A DNA stretch of 64,000 bases from Thermoplasmata archaeon. Its GTDB lineage: Archaea > Thermoplasmatota > Thermoplasmata > Thermoplasmatales > GCA-001856825. Where the stretch lies: assembly GCA_021816725.1 (NCBI GenBank), contig JAKAXD010000004.1, positions 28,935 through 92,934 of the forward strand, given 5' to 3'. The notes beneath the pieces were generated by a model that did no database searches, had not been told where the DNA came from, and saw only the letters and a list, made by a program, of their open reading frames with translations. Numbering within the stretch: the first letter of the stretch is position 1; each line of letters starts with the position of its first letter. Positions 26,181-34,855 of the stretch are shown in pieces. Made by a program: the position numbers and the translations under genes.

Positions 26181-27087
26181 TAGGAGTCGAGTGACCGATA
26201 TTTTTACGATTATAAAGATATATCCTACTTACGAGCTTCGCCTGCTCGAAAATATTGTTCATTGAGGGCTCCCTGAAACACTGGATGAAACAGTCATTGC
26301 ACGTGTTGGTATAGTCGTCCCATTTCCTGTTTGAGTTCAATTTTTTGGTAGTCTTGTAGAAGCAAGGGTATACATCACCGTGGTAGTCGGCGTAGAACAC
26401 CTCTTCTCCTGCCCTGCATCTCTGGACATCCTTCTTCTCGATCCAGTCAACAGCTTCCTTGTAGTATGTCCTTGTGTTCCCGAACTTGTACTCCTTGTAA
26501 TTCTCGAACGCGAAATTGAATGCTTCCTTTATCTGCTCATCCTTCACGGGCACCTTCTCATAATAGTAGGAGCTGTTATCAGGGAAGCACATGGACACTG
26601 GAAGCCCGATCTCGGAGTTCACGTACTTTGCATAATCACCTATCTTGTCGTAGTTGAAGTCTGTGACAAGTATATTTGAAGTGAGGACCTTTACCTTCGG
26701 CTTCAGGTATCTCATGCTCTCCACAACTACATCGAATATCTTCCTGCCCCTGTACTCATTGTGCAGTTCTGGAATGTGACTGTCAAGGCTTATTGTCGCA
26801 GCATCCAGGTAAGGGTAAATCTTGCTCAGAACGAACTTGTTCGTACCGTTGGTTGCTATGTGCGTAATGAATTTGTGTTCCTTCAGTGTCTTCAATATCC
26901 TTGGAAGATCAGGATGCAGTGTTGGTTCCCCGCCTGTTACGGATACGATCTTAACCTTGTTATATTTCATCTCTTCTATGAAATCTTCAATTTTATCCTT
27001 GGGGAAGAGAACGTTTCCTTCGAAAGCGTTGCAGCCCTTGCAGAGAAGATTACACTTGAAATCGATGTTCCATATGACTGTCCTCAT
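26137..27087 (-). CDS. Radical SAM protein with Cys-rich C-terminus
   Basis: A 316-residue radical SAM enzyme. C12, C16 and C19 (FKCNLLCKGCN) bind the [4Fe-4S] cluster; VTGGEPTLHPDL is the SAM-binding GGE motif; SLDSHIPELHNEYRG completes the barrel core. A C-terminal group of cysteines (QRCRAGEE, YPCFYK, NTCNDCFIQC) would hold an auxiliary cluster of SPASM type. Substrate unknown. It heads the glycosyltransferase/flippase/DUF2070 run on the minus strand; the co-directional heme operon ends 51 bases upstream, so the two may share a transcript. Confidence 0.83.
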   Translation of the reverse strand: MRTVIWNIDFKCNLLCKGCNAFEGNVLFPKDKIEDFIEEMKYNKVKIVSVTGGEPTLHPDLPRILKTLKEHKFITHIATNGTNKFVLSKIYPYLDAATISLDSHIPELHNEYRGRKIFDVVVESMRYLKPKVKVLTSNILVTDFNYDKIGDYAKYVNSEIGLPVSMCFPDNSSYYYEKVPVKDEQIKEAFNFAFENYKEYKFGNTRTYYKEAVDWIEKKDVQRCRAGEEVFYADYHGDVYPCFYKTTKKLNSNRKWDDYTNTCNDCFIQCFREPSMNNIFEQAKLVSRIYLYNRKNIGHSTPNANSPMQRYVPPDS

Positions 27088-27138
27088 TGCTCATTGAAAT
27101 GGTGTTGAAATATAAATAAATTTGAGTTTTGAAAGCGA

Positions 27139-28095
27139 CTAATTGCCCTCCTTCTTGAGAATGTATTCGGTGAAATAGCTTATGACTATGTCGGCTCCTG
27201 CCCTGAATATTGAGCTTAGCGACTCGTCCACGACTGAATCCAGGTTTATTATTCCATTCCTTGCAGCAGACATTATAATAGAATATTCCGCACTCACGCT
27301 ATACGCCGCTATCGGTAACATGAACCTGTTCCTTGCCTCCCTTATCAGATCTAGGTAGAACAGGGCTGGCTTGACCATGATTGCGTCGGCTCCTTCCTCA
27401 ATGTCAAGCTCCATTTCGCGTATGGCCTCCCTCGCATTATTGTATGGCATCTGGTAAGTCCTCCTGTCGCCGAATGAAGGTGTGGAAAAGACTGCTTCCC
27501 TGAACGGTGCGTACATCGAGCTGGCAAATTTTGCGCTATATGCAAGTATGAGCGTATCTTCGTACCCCCGCGAATCCAGCTCCTTTCTTATTCTGCCAAC
27601 CTGACCGTCCATCATGCCTGATGGAGCAACCCCGTCAACGCCCGCTTCCGCATAGCTGGATGCGATCTTGGCATATGTATCAAGGGTAGAATCGTTGTCG
27701 ATACTCTTCCCCTTTACGATCCCGCAGTGACCATGATCTGTATATTCGCAAAGGCAGAGGTCAGCAAAAACAACCAAGTTCGTCTCCTTCTTTATCTCCC
27801 TCACTGCTTTCTGGATCACACCGTTCCTGTCGTAGGAAGCGGACCCAGTGGAATCCTTGTGACCTGGCACTCCAAATAGCAGGATGCTCTTGATCCCTAT
27901 GTCCTCATATTCCTTCGCCTTCGCCGTAATTTCGTTCAAGGGGAGCCTGAAGATATCCGGCATGTTCTTTATTTCTTCCTGCTTGGATATATTTTCATCG
28001 ACAAACATGGGCATTATCAGCTTGCCCTTTCTCACCTCTGTTTCCGAGAAAACACTTCTTACTTCAGGTGACTTTCTTAACCTTCTTAGTCTCAT
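27139..28095 (-). CDS. hemB: Porphobilinogen synthase (ALA dehydratase)
   Basis: A 318-residue enzyme that condenses two 5-aminolevulinate molecules into porphobilinogen. The zinc site DLCLCEYTDHGHCG has all three cysteines, so it is the zinc-dependent type. The two active-site lysines are in YSAKFASSMYAPFRE and DAIMVKPALFYLDL. The N-terminal RLRRLRKSPEVRSVFSET arm is typical. It overlaps hemA by 32 bases and is the last gene of the minus-strand heme unit. Confidence 0.96.
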   Translation of the reverse strand: MRLRRLRKSPEVRSVFSETEVRKGKLIMPMFVDENISKQEEIKNMPDIFRLPLNEITAKAKEYEDIGIKSILLFGVPGHKDSTGSASYDRNGVIQKAVREIKKETNLVVFADLCLCEYTDHGHCGIVKGKSIDNDSTLDTYAKIASSYAEAGVDGVAPSGMMDGQVGRIRKELDSRGYEDTLILAYSAKFASSMYAPFREAVFSTPSFGDRRTYQMPYNNAREAIREMELDIEEGADAIMVKPALFYLDLIREARNRFMLPIAAYSVSAEYSIIMSAARNGIINLDSVVDESLSSIFRAGADIVISYFTEYILKKEGN

Positions 28096-29287
28096 ATCTG
28101 GAAAAGTTCTCGTTCAATATCATCTCCATATTCGTTACTGTTTCCGAGGATCTGATGTCCTTCGCATTCTTTATACCATTGATAACGAATCCAAGAAGTT
28201 TGTTCCTCGTGGATTCAAGCCCCTTCCTTATGGTTTCAGAGTCAGCTCTTTCTTTTGGCTTCCTTTCAAAGAACTTCATCTCTTCCTCAATCACGTTGTT
28301 CGAATAATCGAATATCTTCTTCAGGAGTTCTTCCTTTTCAGAACTCATCAGCTTCTTGGAAAATTTCTCGAACTCAGTGTTCACAGTCTTCAGGCTCTTT
28401 ATGGCGTAATCGCTCGCCTTTTCATTATTGGGAATAATTGATTCAGAAAGGGATTCCATGTTGACGATCTTTACCCCCTTTGGGAGGTCACTAGACACAT
28501 TTGGAGGAACCCCAAGATCAAGCACCACCTTGATTTTGGACCCTGCAATATCGTTGCGTTTGAGCAGGACTTCCTCAGATTTAGTGGCAGTGATGATGAC
28601 GTCGTAATTCTTCCACTTCTTCCTGTCAAAATCTTCGATGGAAGCTCCGAAAGCCTTTGATATTTCCCTTGCCTTCTCTGGACTCCTGTTGCTTATTGAA
28701 AACCTGATGCCATTTCTTGAAAGGAAGCTCGATATCTGTGTTCCGAGATCCCCTGCACCTATCACCAATACTTTCTGCCTCGGCGATATCTCTATCATGC
28801 TTAATGCTTCACTAGCTACGCTCCTAGCGCGTTTGCCGTTTCCATTTTCCCTCCTTGTCTTCCTTCCGACTTCGAGGGACTTCTTCAGCACCTCGTTGAG
28901 ATTTGGACCCGACATCCCGTTCTTCCTCGAGACCTCCCACGCCTCTCTGACCTGGGCCAGTATTTCATTTTCCCCAATGACCATAGAATCGAGGCCCGCC
29001 GAAACGAGAAAGAGGTGCTTGATTGCATCCATGCCGTGGACCACAGTATGTTTCAACGATTTGTCGTTTATGAAATCTTCAAGGAAATCTACCGTCTCCC
29101 TGTCCCCTGGATAGAAATATATCTCAAACCTGTTGCACGTCCAGAGCACCAAGGCTTCCTTGATTCTTTCATTCTTTTTTATGTAATCATATACTTCATC
29201 AAGCTGGAATTCCTTGATTGTAGAGAAATATAACGAGCCTAGGTCTCCGTAACTGACCCTTATAAGGAAGATACCGCCTTTCTCCAA
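28064..29287 (-). CDS. hemA: Glutamyl-tRNA reductase
   Basis: A 407-residue enzyme that makes glutamate-1-semialdehyde from Glu-tRNA, the committed step of the C5 route. C51 in LWTCNRFEIY is the catalytic thiol; GLDSMVIGENEILAQVREAW, KSLEVGRKTRRE and the Rossmann motif VLVIGAGDLGTQ follow, then a helical dimerisation domain. The start is TTG 29287, with AGGTG about seven bases before it; no in-frame ATG is available upstream. It overlaps hemB and lies 36 bases after hemD. Confidence 0.95.
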   Translation of the reverse strand: MEKGGIFLIRVSYGDLGSLYFSTIKEFQLDEVYDYIKKNERIKEALVLWTCNRFEIYFYPGDRETVDFLEDFINDKSLKHTVVHGMDAIKHLFLVSAGLDSMVIGENEILAQVREAWEVSRKNGMSGPNLNEVLKKSLEVGRKTRRENGNGKRARSVASEALSMIEISPRQKVLVIGAGDLGTQISSFLSRNGIRFSISNRSPEKAREISKAFGASIEDFDRKKWKNYDVIITATKSEEVLLKRNDIAGSKIKVVLDLGVPPNVSSDLPKGVKIVNMESLSESIIPNNEKASDYAIKSLKTVNTEFEKFSKKLMSSEKEELLKKIFDYSNNVIEEEMKFFERKPKERADSETIRKGLESTRNKLLGFVINGIKNAKDIRSSETVTNMEMILNENFSRYETKKVKKVT

Positions 29288-29323
29288 TTCATCGCACCTA
29301 AATCTTGAACGCAGACTGTATAT

Positions 29324-29974
29324 TTACCTTTTCGCGGAGAGCTGCCTAAGAATTTTTACAATGTCTGGATCATCGAAAGTTCCCCTCGGTTCATACCCCA
29401 TATCCTTCATCGTTTCCCCTGTTGGCCTGCCAATTGCATACAATTCCTTCCCCTTAAGCAGTTTCATTGCACGCCCCTGCGAGATTCTGAATGATTTGGA
29501 TGAGCCGAATAGGATCCTCTTCGCCTCCATCAGAGGGCTGAAATCGACCTCCTCATTTTCCCTTATTTCATATGCAACGGTTATCTTGACGCTTACGCCT
29601 GCGTCCTTTAGATGCTGGATGAATTTCTCGGACAACTGGTCGCTACCAACTATATGCACTGACTTCTCCGATCTTGTCAGCAGTTCGGCAAGACCTTCTG
29701 TGTTCTGTTGGTCCGGAACGTTGCACTTTCGCGAATATAGCCTTTCCAGGTATTCTGCCGTCTGCTTCCCTATGCAGTATGCCGCCTTTTCTCCAAGATT
29801 GATCTTGGACATCTTCATGGCGATCACTCCTCGTTTTGACGTTAGCACCAGAGGATCCTGGATTTTCCTCATACCTGAAATATCCCTGTATACAATCCTC
29901 AGAACTGGGACCTGTATCACGCCTTCAATATCCATTTCAAGGGGTGCACCTACATAGGCAACCTTATCTTCCAA
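29324..29974 (-). CDS. hemD: Uroporphyrinogen-III synthase
   Basis: A 216-residue two-lobed protein placed between hemC and hemA. HemD sequences are poorly conserved; here the family is indicated by length, position, the N-terminal VAYVGAPLEM strand, AYCIGKQTAEYLERL, VHIVGSDQLSEKFIQHL and the C-terminal KELYAIGRPTGETMKDMGY segment, the G-x-T-A/G-x-x-x-x-x-x-G motif of the family. It closes the linear tetrapyrrole with inversion of ring D. It overlaps hemC by 11 bases. Confidence 0.85.
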   Translation of the reverse strand: MEDKVAYVGAPLEMDIEGVIQVPVLRIVYRDISGMRKIQDPLVLTSKRGVIAMKMSKINLGEKAAYCIGKQTAEYLERLYSRKCNVPDQQNTEGLAELLTRSEKSVHIVGSDQLSEKFIQHLKDAGVSVKITVAYEIRENEEVDFSPLMEAKRILFGSSKSFRISQGRAMKLLKGKELYAIGRPTGETMKDMGYEPRGTFDDPDIVKILRQLSAKR

Positions 29975-30809
29975 GTATATCCCTCATTTTCCGTATGTCG
30001 GATTCCTCTACCCTTTCCCTGAACGTCAGGTCATATCTTCTCTCCTCATTTGCATATGCAAACTTCACCAGGTGCTGGGAACTGATGGCCCTGATGCTTG
30101 CAGCGAGATTGCACCCGAGCTCAAGCCTGACCATGATATTCCTCTCCATTGATGCTTCCCACATTGCATCTTTGTCCTGGATATTCTTCAAAATCCGCCC
30201 CAAATCAGTTCCCCTTTTTGTAACTACGGCTATGAAACCCTGGTTAGGGTCAGGGGGGCAGACATCCTCGCTTATCGTCTCCCCTGGAGGGGTGATCTTC
30301 AGTCTGTCCAATGCTGCCTTCGCCACCACCAGCGAGCCTACCTCGCCACCCCCCCATTTCCTGATCCTGGTATCTATGTTGCCCCTGATGTCGATAAACT
30401 TTAGATCTCTATTGAACAGGCGAAGGAACATCCTTCTCCTTATTGAGCTTGAACCCACCGTGCCCGAGAAAGTGCTAATTTGAGTGTTGGATACGAAATA
30501 GTCCCTTGGGTCTGCGCGCTTGGAGTAGTAGCTGATCTCAAGTTCAGGGTCGATCTCGTTCGGAATATCTTTTGCGGAATGCACCGCTGCATCAACTTCA
30601 CCTTCCACTATCTTCTCATTCAGCCTCTTAACGAACACGCCCTGTTCATCCATCTTGTATAGGGGGGTATGAGTATCACTCTCTCCATGTGACCTTATCT
30701 CGACTGGACTGCAAATGATACCGTGCGCCGCCAGTAAATTTGATATTATTTCATACTGAACGAGTGCAAGCCTAGATCCCCTGGTGGCAATTCTCAGGTT
30801 CCCTTCCAT
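29964..30809 (-). CDS. hemC: Hydroxymethylbilane synthase (porphobilinogen deaminase)
   Basis: A 281-residue enzyme that polymerises four porphobilinogens. RIATRGSRLALVQ opens the family; VHSAKDIP supplies catalytic-loop residues with an Asp at about 73; SSIRRRMFLRLFNRDLKFID and IRGNIDTRI bind the propionates; C233 in LGCNLAAS carries the dipyrromethane cofactor. It is shorter at the C-terminus than bacterial forms, as usual for Archaea. It overlaps hemL by 16 bases and hemD by 11. Confidence 0.95.
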   Translation of the reverse strand: MEGNLRIATRGSRLALVQYEIISNLLAAHGIICSPVEIRSHGESDTHTPLYKMDEQGVFVKRLNEKIVEGEVDAAVHSAKDIPNEIDPELEISYYSKRADPRDYFVSNTQISTFSGTVGSSSIRRRMFLRLFNRDLKFIDIRGNIDTRIRKWGGGEVGSLVVAKAALDRLKITPPGETISEDVCPPDPNQGFIAVVTKRGTDLGRILKNIQDKDAMWEASMERNIMVRLELGCNLAASIRAISSQHLVKFAYANEERRYDLTFRERVEESDIRKMRDILGR

Positions 30810-31981
30810 ATTTTTCTCGCTTCCTCCCCAAGTAATTCGAATGCTTCCTTCACGTCTTTTTCTGCATGCTCAAAACTTATGAATATAGTCTCATCATAAG
30901 AAGGTGCAAGGAATATTCCCGCATCCAGAGCTTTCTCAAACAATTTGAAATAAAGGTCCTTTCTGGATCTGAGTGCATCAGAAGCCCTCTCCACACTTCC
31001 GTCAGTGAAGAAAATGGAGAGCATCCCCGTTTGTGAGTTGACAGGCAATCCTGATTCCGAAAGACCCCTCCTTGCGACATCCGTAAGCCTTTCGAGATGG
31101 GAATAGTCTTTTTTGGACAGGATTTCCAGTGTTTCCAGGCCTGCGGCTACAGAGACTGGGTTTCCTGAGAAAGTACCTGCCTGAGGAAATGATCCTGAGG
31201 GTCTCACTTCCTTCATTATATCCTCTTTCCCTCCGTAAGCTGCCAGTGGGAGACCTCCGCCGATGATCTTTGCAAATGTTGCCAGATCGGGTTCCAGTTT
31301 CAAGTGACGATAGTATGGATAGAAACCTGTCCTGTACCCTGTGATTACCTCGTCAAAAATCAGCAGTGTGCCTGTCCTTTCCGTTATTTCCCTTACGTTT
31401 TCAAGGAAGTCATCCCTGGGTGGAATGACTCCAATATTTCCCATCACAGGCTCTATGATGAAACATGCGTACTCCCTCGTGGAAAGCTTATCCCTTAGTG
31501 CATCCTGACTGTTGAATTCAATTGACTCAACGAGATCAGAATCGAAATTGAATGGATGTGTGCCGTGATAGCCGCCCCTTACCTTCAGCACCTTCCTCCT
31601 ACCCGTATGGTGCAATGCCAGCCTAATTGAGTGCATCGTTGCCTCAGTCCCTGAATTGACCAGCCTGACTTTATCCAGATTTGCTGATCTCGTAAGTAAC
31701 TCACCGAACTTGACCTCTAGCTCAGTAGGAGCGCCGAAAACTGTTCCCCGCTGAACAGTTTCCATAATCCTCTCGACAACCCTTTCGGGAGAGTGGCCGA
31801 GGATCAGCGGGCCGTATGCGAGAAGGAAGTCCTGGTATGACTTCCCGTCCACGTCCCATATTAATGCACCTTTCCCCCTACCTATGAACATCGGATATGG
31901 AGGGTAGTATCTTACCGGGCTGTTCACACCCTTCGGGAACACCCTGGTTGACCTTTCAAACAGGTCTTTGCTATACTTCAG
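30794..31981 (-). CDS. hemL: Glutamate-1-semialdehyde 2,1-aminomutase, probable CTG start
   Basis: A PLP enzyme that isomerises glutamate-1-semialdehyde to 5-aminolevulinate. FPKGVNSPVRYY near the N-terminus, NSGTEATMHSIRLAL, DEVITGYRTGF and the PLP-lysine segment TFAKIIGGGLPLAAYGG identify it. The first standard start in frame is GTG 31942, but that would cut off the conserved stretch KYSKDLFERSTRVFPKG that is open immediately upstream. No ATG, GTG or TTG exists between the in-frame stop at 32003-32005 and 31942. CTG at 31979-31981 overlaps the upstream TGA as CTGA, has GGGGTG five bases before it, and gives 395 residues. Confidence 0.9.
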   Translation of the reverse strand: MKYSKDLFERSTRVFPKGVNSPVRYYPPYPMFIGRGKGALIWDVDGKSYQDFLLAYGPLILGHSPERVVERIMETVQRGTVFGAPTELEVKFGELLTRSANLDKVRLVNSGTEATMHSIRLALHHTGRRKVLKVRGGYHGTHPFNFDSDLVESIEFNSQDALRDKLSTREYACFIIEPVMGNIGVIPPRDDFLENVREITERTGTLLIFDEVITGYRTGFYPYYRHLKLEPDLATFAKIIGGGLPLAAYGGKEDIMKEVRPSGSFPQAGTFSGNPVSVAAGLETLEILSKKDYSHLERLTDVARRGLSESGLPVNSQTGMLSIFFTDGSVERASDALRSRKDLYFKLFEKALDAGIFLAPSYDETIFISFEHAEKDVKEAFELLGEEARKIWKGT

Positions 31982-32484
31982 AAGAACACCCCTGCTAGAA
32001 TTTCAGCAACCAATATTATTACCACCATAAGCCCAACTGTTATGAACGAAAGAAGGTGGGATATCCTCCTCATCCTCTTCAGTTCGTCAAATTTTCCGGC
32101 CTCTGCGAGCTTCGGGAACTTCTTGCCGTGCCAGAGATTGTTCCCATATAGGATTCCATACATTAATGCAACTGCAACAATCTTGACTGTAAGGACATAC
32201 CCCCACTGCGTCTGAATGGCACTTCCGAAAGAAGTGAAATAAGAAGGGCGGTAGAGGTAAACGAGAAGCAACCCCGTCAGAGTGAGAAGAATGATAGATA
32301 CGTTCGTCCAGAGTGCGTATTTTTTCCCCATGACTGTCATGAACCTTGTCCTCTGCTTCTCTTCAGGCATGGCAATGCTGCTTGCGGGCCACACTATCAC
32401 CCACACGAATATCGATGAACCAACAAGAAATATGGCACAGATTACGTGAATGAATAGGACCGTAATCATCAATAGGTCATACAT
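31978..32484 (-). CDS. Four-helix membrane protein (HemJ/CopD-like), candidate porphyrinogen oxidase
   Basis: A 168-residue protein with four predicted membrane helices (about 5-32, 57-78, 95-115, 143-167). It carries H13 in helix 1 (VLFIHVICAIFLVG), K101 in helix 3 (YVLTVKIVAVALM), and H119 and H141 near membrane edges. A helix-1 His and helix-3 Lys are the features emphasised for HemJ, the membrane protoporphyrinogen oxidase, and related CopD/DUF2269 proteins also have helix-1 His. It lies between a radical SAM gene and hemL in the heme operon (12 bases from the former, CTGA overlap with the latter). No other tetrapyrrole oxidase is seen in the window. The assignment to that reaction is inference. 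Confidence 0.6.
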   Translation of the reverse strand: MYDLLMITVLFIHVICAIFLVGSSIFVWVIVWPASSIAMPEEKQRTRFMTVMGKKYALWTNVSIILLTLTGLLLVYLYRPSYFTSFGSAIQTQWGYVLTVKIVAVALMYGILYGNNLWHGKKFPKLAEAGKFDELKRMRRISHLLSFITVGLMVVIILVAEILAGVFF

Positions 32485-32496
32485 ATGAAGACCGAA

Positions 32497-33627
32497 TCAC
32501 GTGGCGCTATTCAAAGCTTTCATGGCCTTTGGAACATAAGAGCAGCGCGGGTCCTCCTGGAACATATCGCCGTAATAGCTGTACGCCCTTGACCTTGAGC
32601 CGCCGCATATGTCTGAATATTCACATGCTCCGCATCTTCCCTTGAAACTACTTGAATCCCTCAGTTTCACGAGTGTTTCGTTATTCCTGTAAATATCCGC
32701 AATTGACCTATCTTTCACGTTACCTAGCTTGATCGGAAGGAATCCTGATGGATTCACGTCACCATTGTGTGAAACGAATATCACCCCCTTCCCGTCCCTC
32801 GTCTGGCTCGTATGCCCCTTTGGCCTGTCTCCGGGTTTGCCCAAGAGCCCTATTGTTTCTTCCACTAGGCTGGAGTATAGGTTGCCTCCCCTGTAATCGC
32901 TCTTCTCCCTCTCAATGAGTATCCTCCTGAAGAATGGCGCTTCGACTGTCCTGATCGATATGCCGTACCTTGATGCGAACTCCAGATAGTTGAACACGTC
33001 TTCATATGATTCTGAGTCAAGATCCTCCCTGTCTATTCCTCTTCCTGTTTTGATAAGCGAAAATACTTCCCACGTCTTCACTTTCGTATCGATGAGTATC
33101 TTCAAGAGCTGAGGGAGTTCGTGAACATTCCTCTTGAATACTGTAGTATTTATCTGAAGCGTGAAACCTTCCGATATGACCTTCCTCGCAAGGTCCAAGG
33201 TCTTGTCGAACGTTCCAATGTACCCCCGTAGCCAGTCGTGGGTGTCAGATGACGCCCCATCCAGGCTCAGTGACAGGGACTTCACACCGTATTTCTTCAT
33301 CATTGCAAATGCATCATCGTTCAGCAGAGGGGTCGCGCTGGGTGACATGGATGCCGGTATGCCAAGCTCCTTTGTTCTCCTGAGTATATCTTCAAGCCCC
33401 CTCTTCTTCATTATGTCTCCGCCAGTCAGTATGAGCACAGGATACGGCATCCCGAATTCCTTCACCTGCTCAACGAACGAAAGAGATTGCTCTAACGTCA
33501 TCTCGTCAGGTAGTGCATCAAGGAGTGCGGATGCTCTGCAGTGTTTGCAGGCCAGGTCGCAGGCCTTGGTAGTTTCCCAGAATATGAGTATGGGCTTTGA
33601 ATTATAATCTATTGGACGTGGATTCAC
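32497..33627 (-). CDS. Radical SAM/SPASM protein of the heme locus (AhbD/NirJ-like)
   Basis: A 376-residue radical SAM enzyme. C23, C27 and C30 (ACDLACKHCRA) bind the main cluster; ILTGGDIM is the SAM motif; SLSLDGASSDTHDWLRG and GRCGACEYSDICGGSRSRAY follow, with C332, C335, C341 and C362 (DPRCSY) for an auxiliary cluster. The C-terminus closely follows the AhbD/NirJ heme enzymes, except that the usual CGGC has Ser at position 344. AhbD decarboxylates coproheme to heme; NirJ acts in heme d1 synthesis. It is first in the minus heme unit, starting at GTG 33627 with TATA-like CTCTTAAATAG about 26 bases upstream. Confidence 0.8.
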   Translation of the reverse strand: MNPRPIDYNSKPILIFWETTKACDLACKHCRASALLDALPDEMTLEQSLSFVEQVKEFGMPYPVLILTGGDIMKKRGLEDILRRTKELGIPASMSPSATPLLNDDAFAMMKKYGVKSLSLSLDGASSDTHDWLRGYIGTFDKTLDLARKVISEGFTLQINTTVFKRNVHELPQLLKILIDTKVKTWEVFSLIKTGRGIDREDLDSESYEDVFNYLEFASRYGISIRTVEAPFFRRILIEREKSDYRGGNLYSSLVEETIGLLGKPGDRPKGHTSQTRDGKGVIFVSHNGDVNPSGFLPIKLGNVKDRSIADIYRNNETLVKLRDSSSFKGRCGACEYSDICGGSRSRAYSYYGDMFQEDPRCSYVPKAMKALNSAT

Positions 33628-33874
33628 TGATGGTTGATTAATGAATTCTATTTAAGAGAAACGTAACTTTGCAAGTCACTCATCATTAATGCTTCTGTTT
33701 CCCGCAACTGGTCATAGGCTACATGAAGGACAAATTACCGCATCCCTGCAAATCTAGGAGGGAAGTCGCATCCTGGAATCTCTGACCCGTCACCCCCATC
33801 TCACTTTCATCTTATTTTCAGGTAGAAGTCTCATCCGGCATTGTTCGTTTAAAAATGATATATACTCCAAAACA
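33628..33874. promoter_or_regulatory. Divergent promoter region between the two heme units
   Basis: On the left, CTCTTAAATAG (minus strand, centred near 33652) lies about 26 bases from GTG 33627. On the right, TGATATATAC (33856-33865) lies about 26 bases from ATG 33887. Both fit leaderless transcripts. About 200 bases lie between the boxes, with no ORF or clear operator seen, although this is where coordinated control by iron or heme would act. Confidence 0.55.
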
Positions 33875-33886
33875 TTGAAGAGCGGG

Positions 33887-34855
33887 ATGGAAGGGAAAAA
33901 GATACTGAAGATTGCAAAGGGAGAGCTTCAGGACAACGCAGTATGGTTCATGAGGCAAGCGGGTAGGTATCTCCCAGAGTATGAATCGCTGAAGGCAGGA
34001 CGCCCGTTTCTCGAGTTCCTGAATGACCCCAAGACGATATTTGACGTCTCTTCCCTGCCTCTCAAGTATGTTGACGTTGATGCCATCGTTGTATTCACGG
34101 ACATCCTGCTACCATTTACCAGGATGGGTTATACGGTGAAGTACGAGAACGGAATATCTGTGATGAGGAACGACAAGGAAGAATTCGATTATTATTCCTC
34201 CCTTTCTGCTGGAATTAAGAGAATTTCAGAGGGTCATCCTGAAAAGACGATAATTGGGGTGGTTGGGGGCCCCTTCACAACGCTATCATACCTGTATGAT
34301 GGCGGGAACGGTGGGTACCGCAAGACCAAGGAGAAGTTGATTTCTGGTCAAGTGGAAACTCTATCCTTGTTGGCCGACAGGATCGTAGAATTTGCGAAGT
34401 CACAGTCGGATGCTGGCGCAGACGTGATACAAGTCTTCGACAGCTGGGTAGGAAATGTTTCCGAGACTTTTTACATGAGACATATTAGGGAGATAGAGGC
34501 CCGTTTCTTGGAAAAGATCAAGGCGTTGGGGAAACCTGTCATTTTTTACAGTGAAGGGTCATCGCACCTTTACAGGCAGTTTCTGGAACTGGAACCGGAT
34601 GTATATTCAATCGACTGGAGGATGGACTTGGATGGATTCAGGGAAATATGCCGCAATTGCATAGTCCAGGGGAATCTAGACCCGAATATCCTGGGAGCTG
34701 ACGACCTGTACTTGAGGGATGAGACGAGAAGGATCATGAAACAAGGGAGTAAGTTCAGGGGCCACATATTCAATCTCGGCCACGGAGTGAAACCATGGAC
34801 TGACTGGAAGAAACTGGCGCTCATAGCAAGAGAGGTCCATAAATTTGAAAGATAA
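33887..34855 (+). CDS. hemE: Uroporphyrinogen decarboxylase
   Basis: A 322-residue enzyme that converts uroporphyrinogen III to coproporphyrinogen III. NAVWFMRQAGRYLPEY is the substrate-binding signature; VFTDILLPFTRMGYTV holds the catalytic Asp; VGGPFTTLSYL, QVFDSWVG and FNLGHGVKPWT are also present. ATG 33887 is preferred over TTG 33875 because the TATA box at 33856-33865 places the transcript start almost exactly at this codon. Its presence shows a route through coproporphyrinogen rather than only siroheme. It overlaps hemH by 11 bases. Confidence 0.95.
   Translation: MEGKKILKIAKGELQDNAVWFMRQAGRYLPEYESLKAGRPFLEFLNDPKTIFDVSSLPLKYVDVDAIVVFTDILLPFTRMGYTVKYENGISVMRNDKEEFDYYSSLSAGIKRISEGHPEKTIIGVVGGPFTTLSYLYDGGNGGYRKTKEKLISGQVETLSLLADRIVEFAKSQSDAGADVIQVFDSWVGNVSETFYMRHIREIEARFLEKIKALGKPVIFYSEGSSHLYRQFLELEPDVYSIDWRMDLDGFREICRNCIVQGNLDPNILGADDLYLRDETRRIMKQGSKFRGHIFNLGHGVKPWTDWKKLALIAREVHKFER

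Noticed and set aside
30794..31942. hemL starting at GTG 31942
   Set aside because: It would delete conserved N-terminal residues that are encoded in frame immediately upstream.
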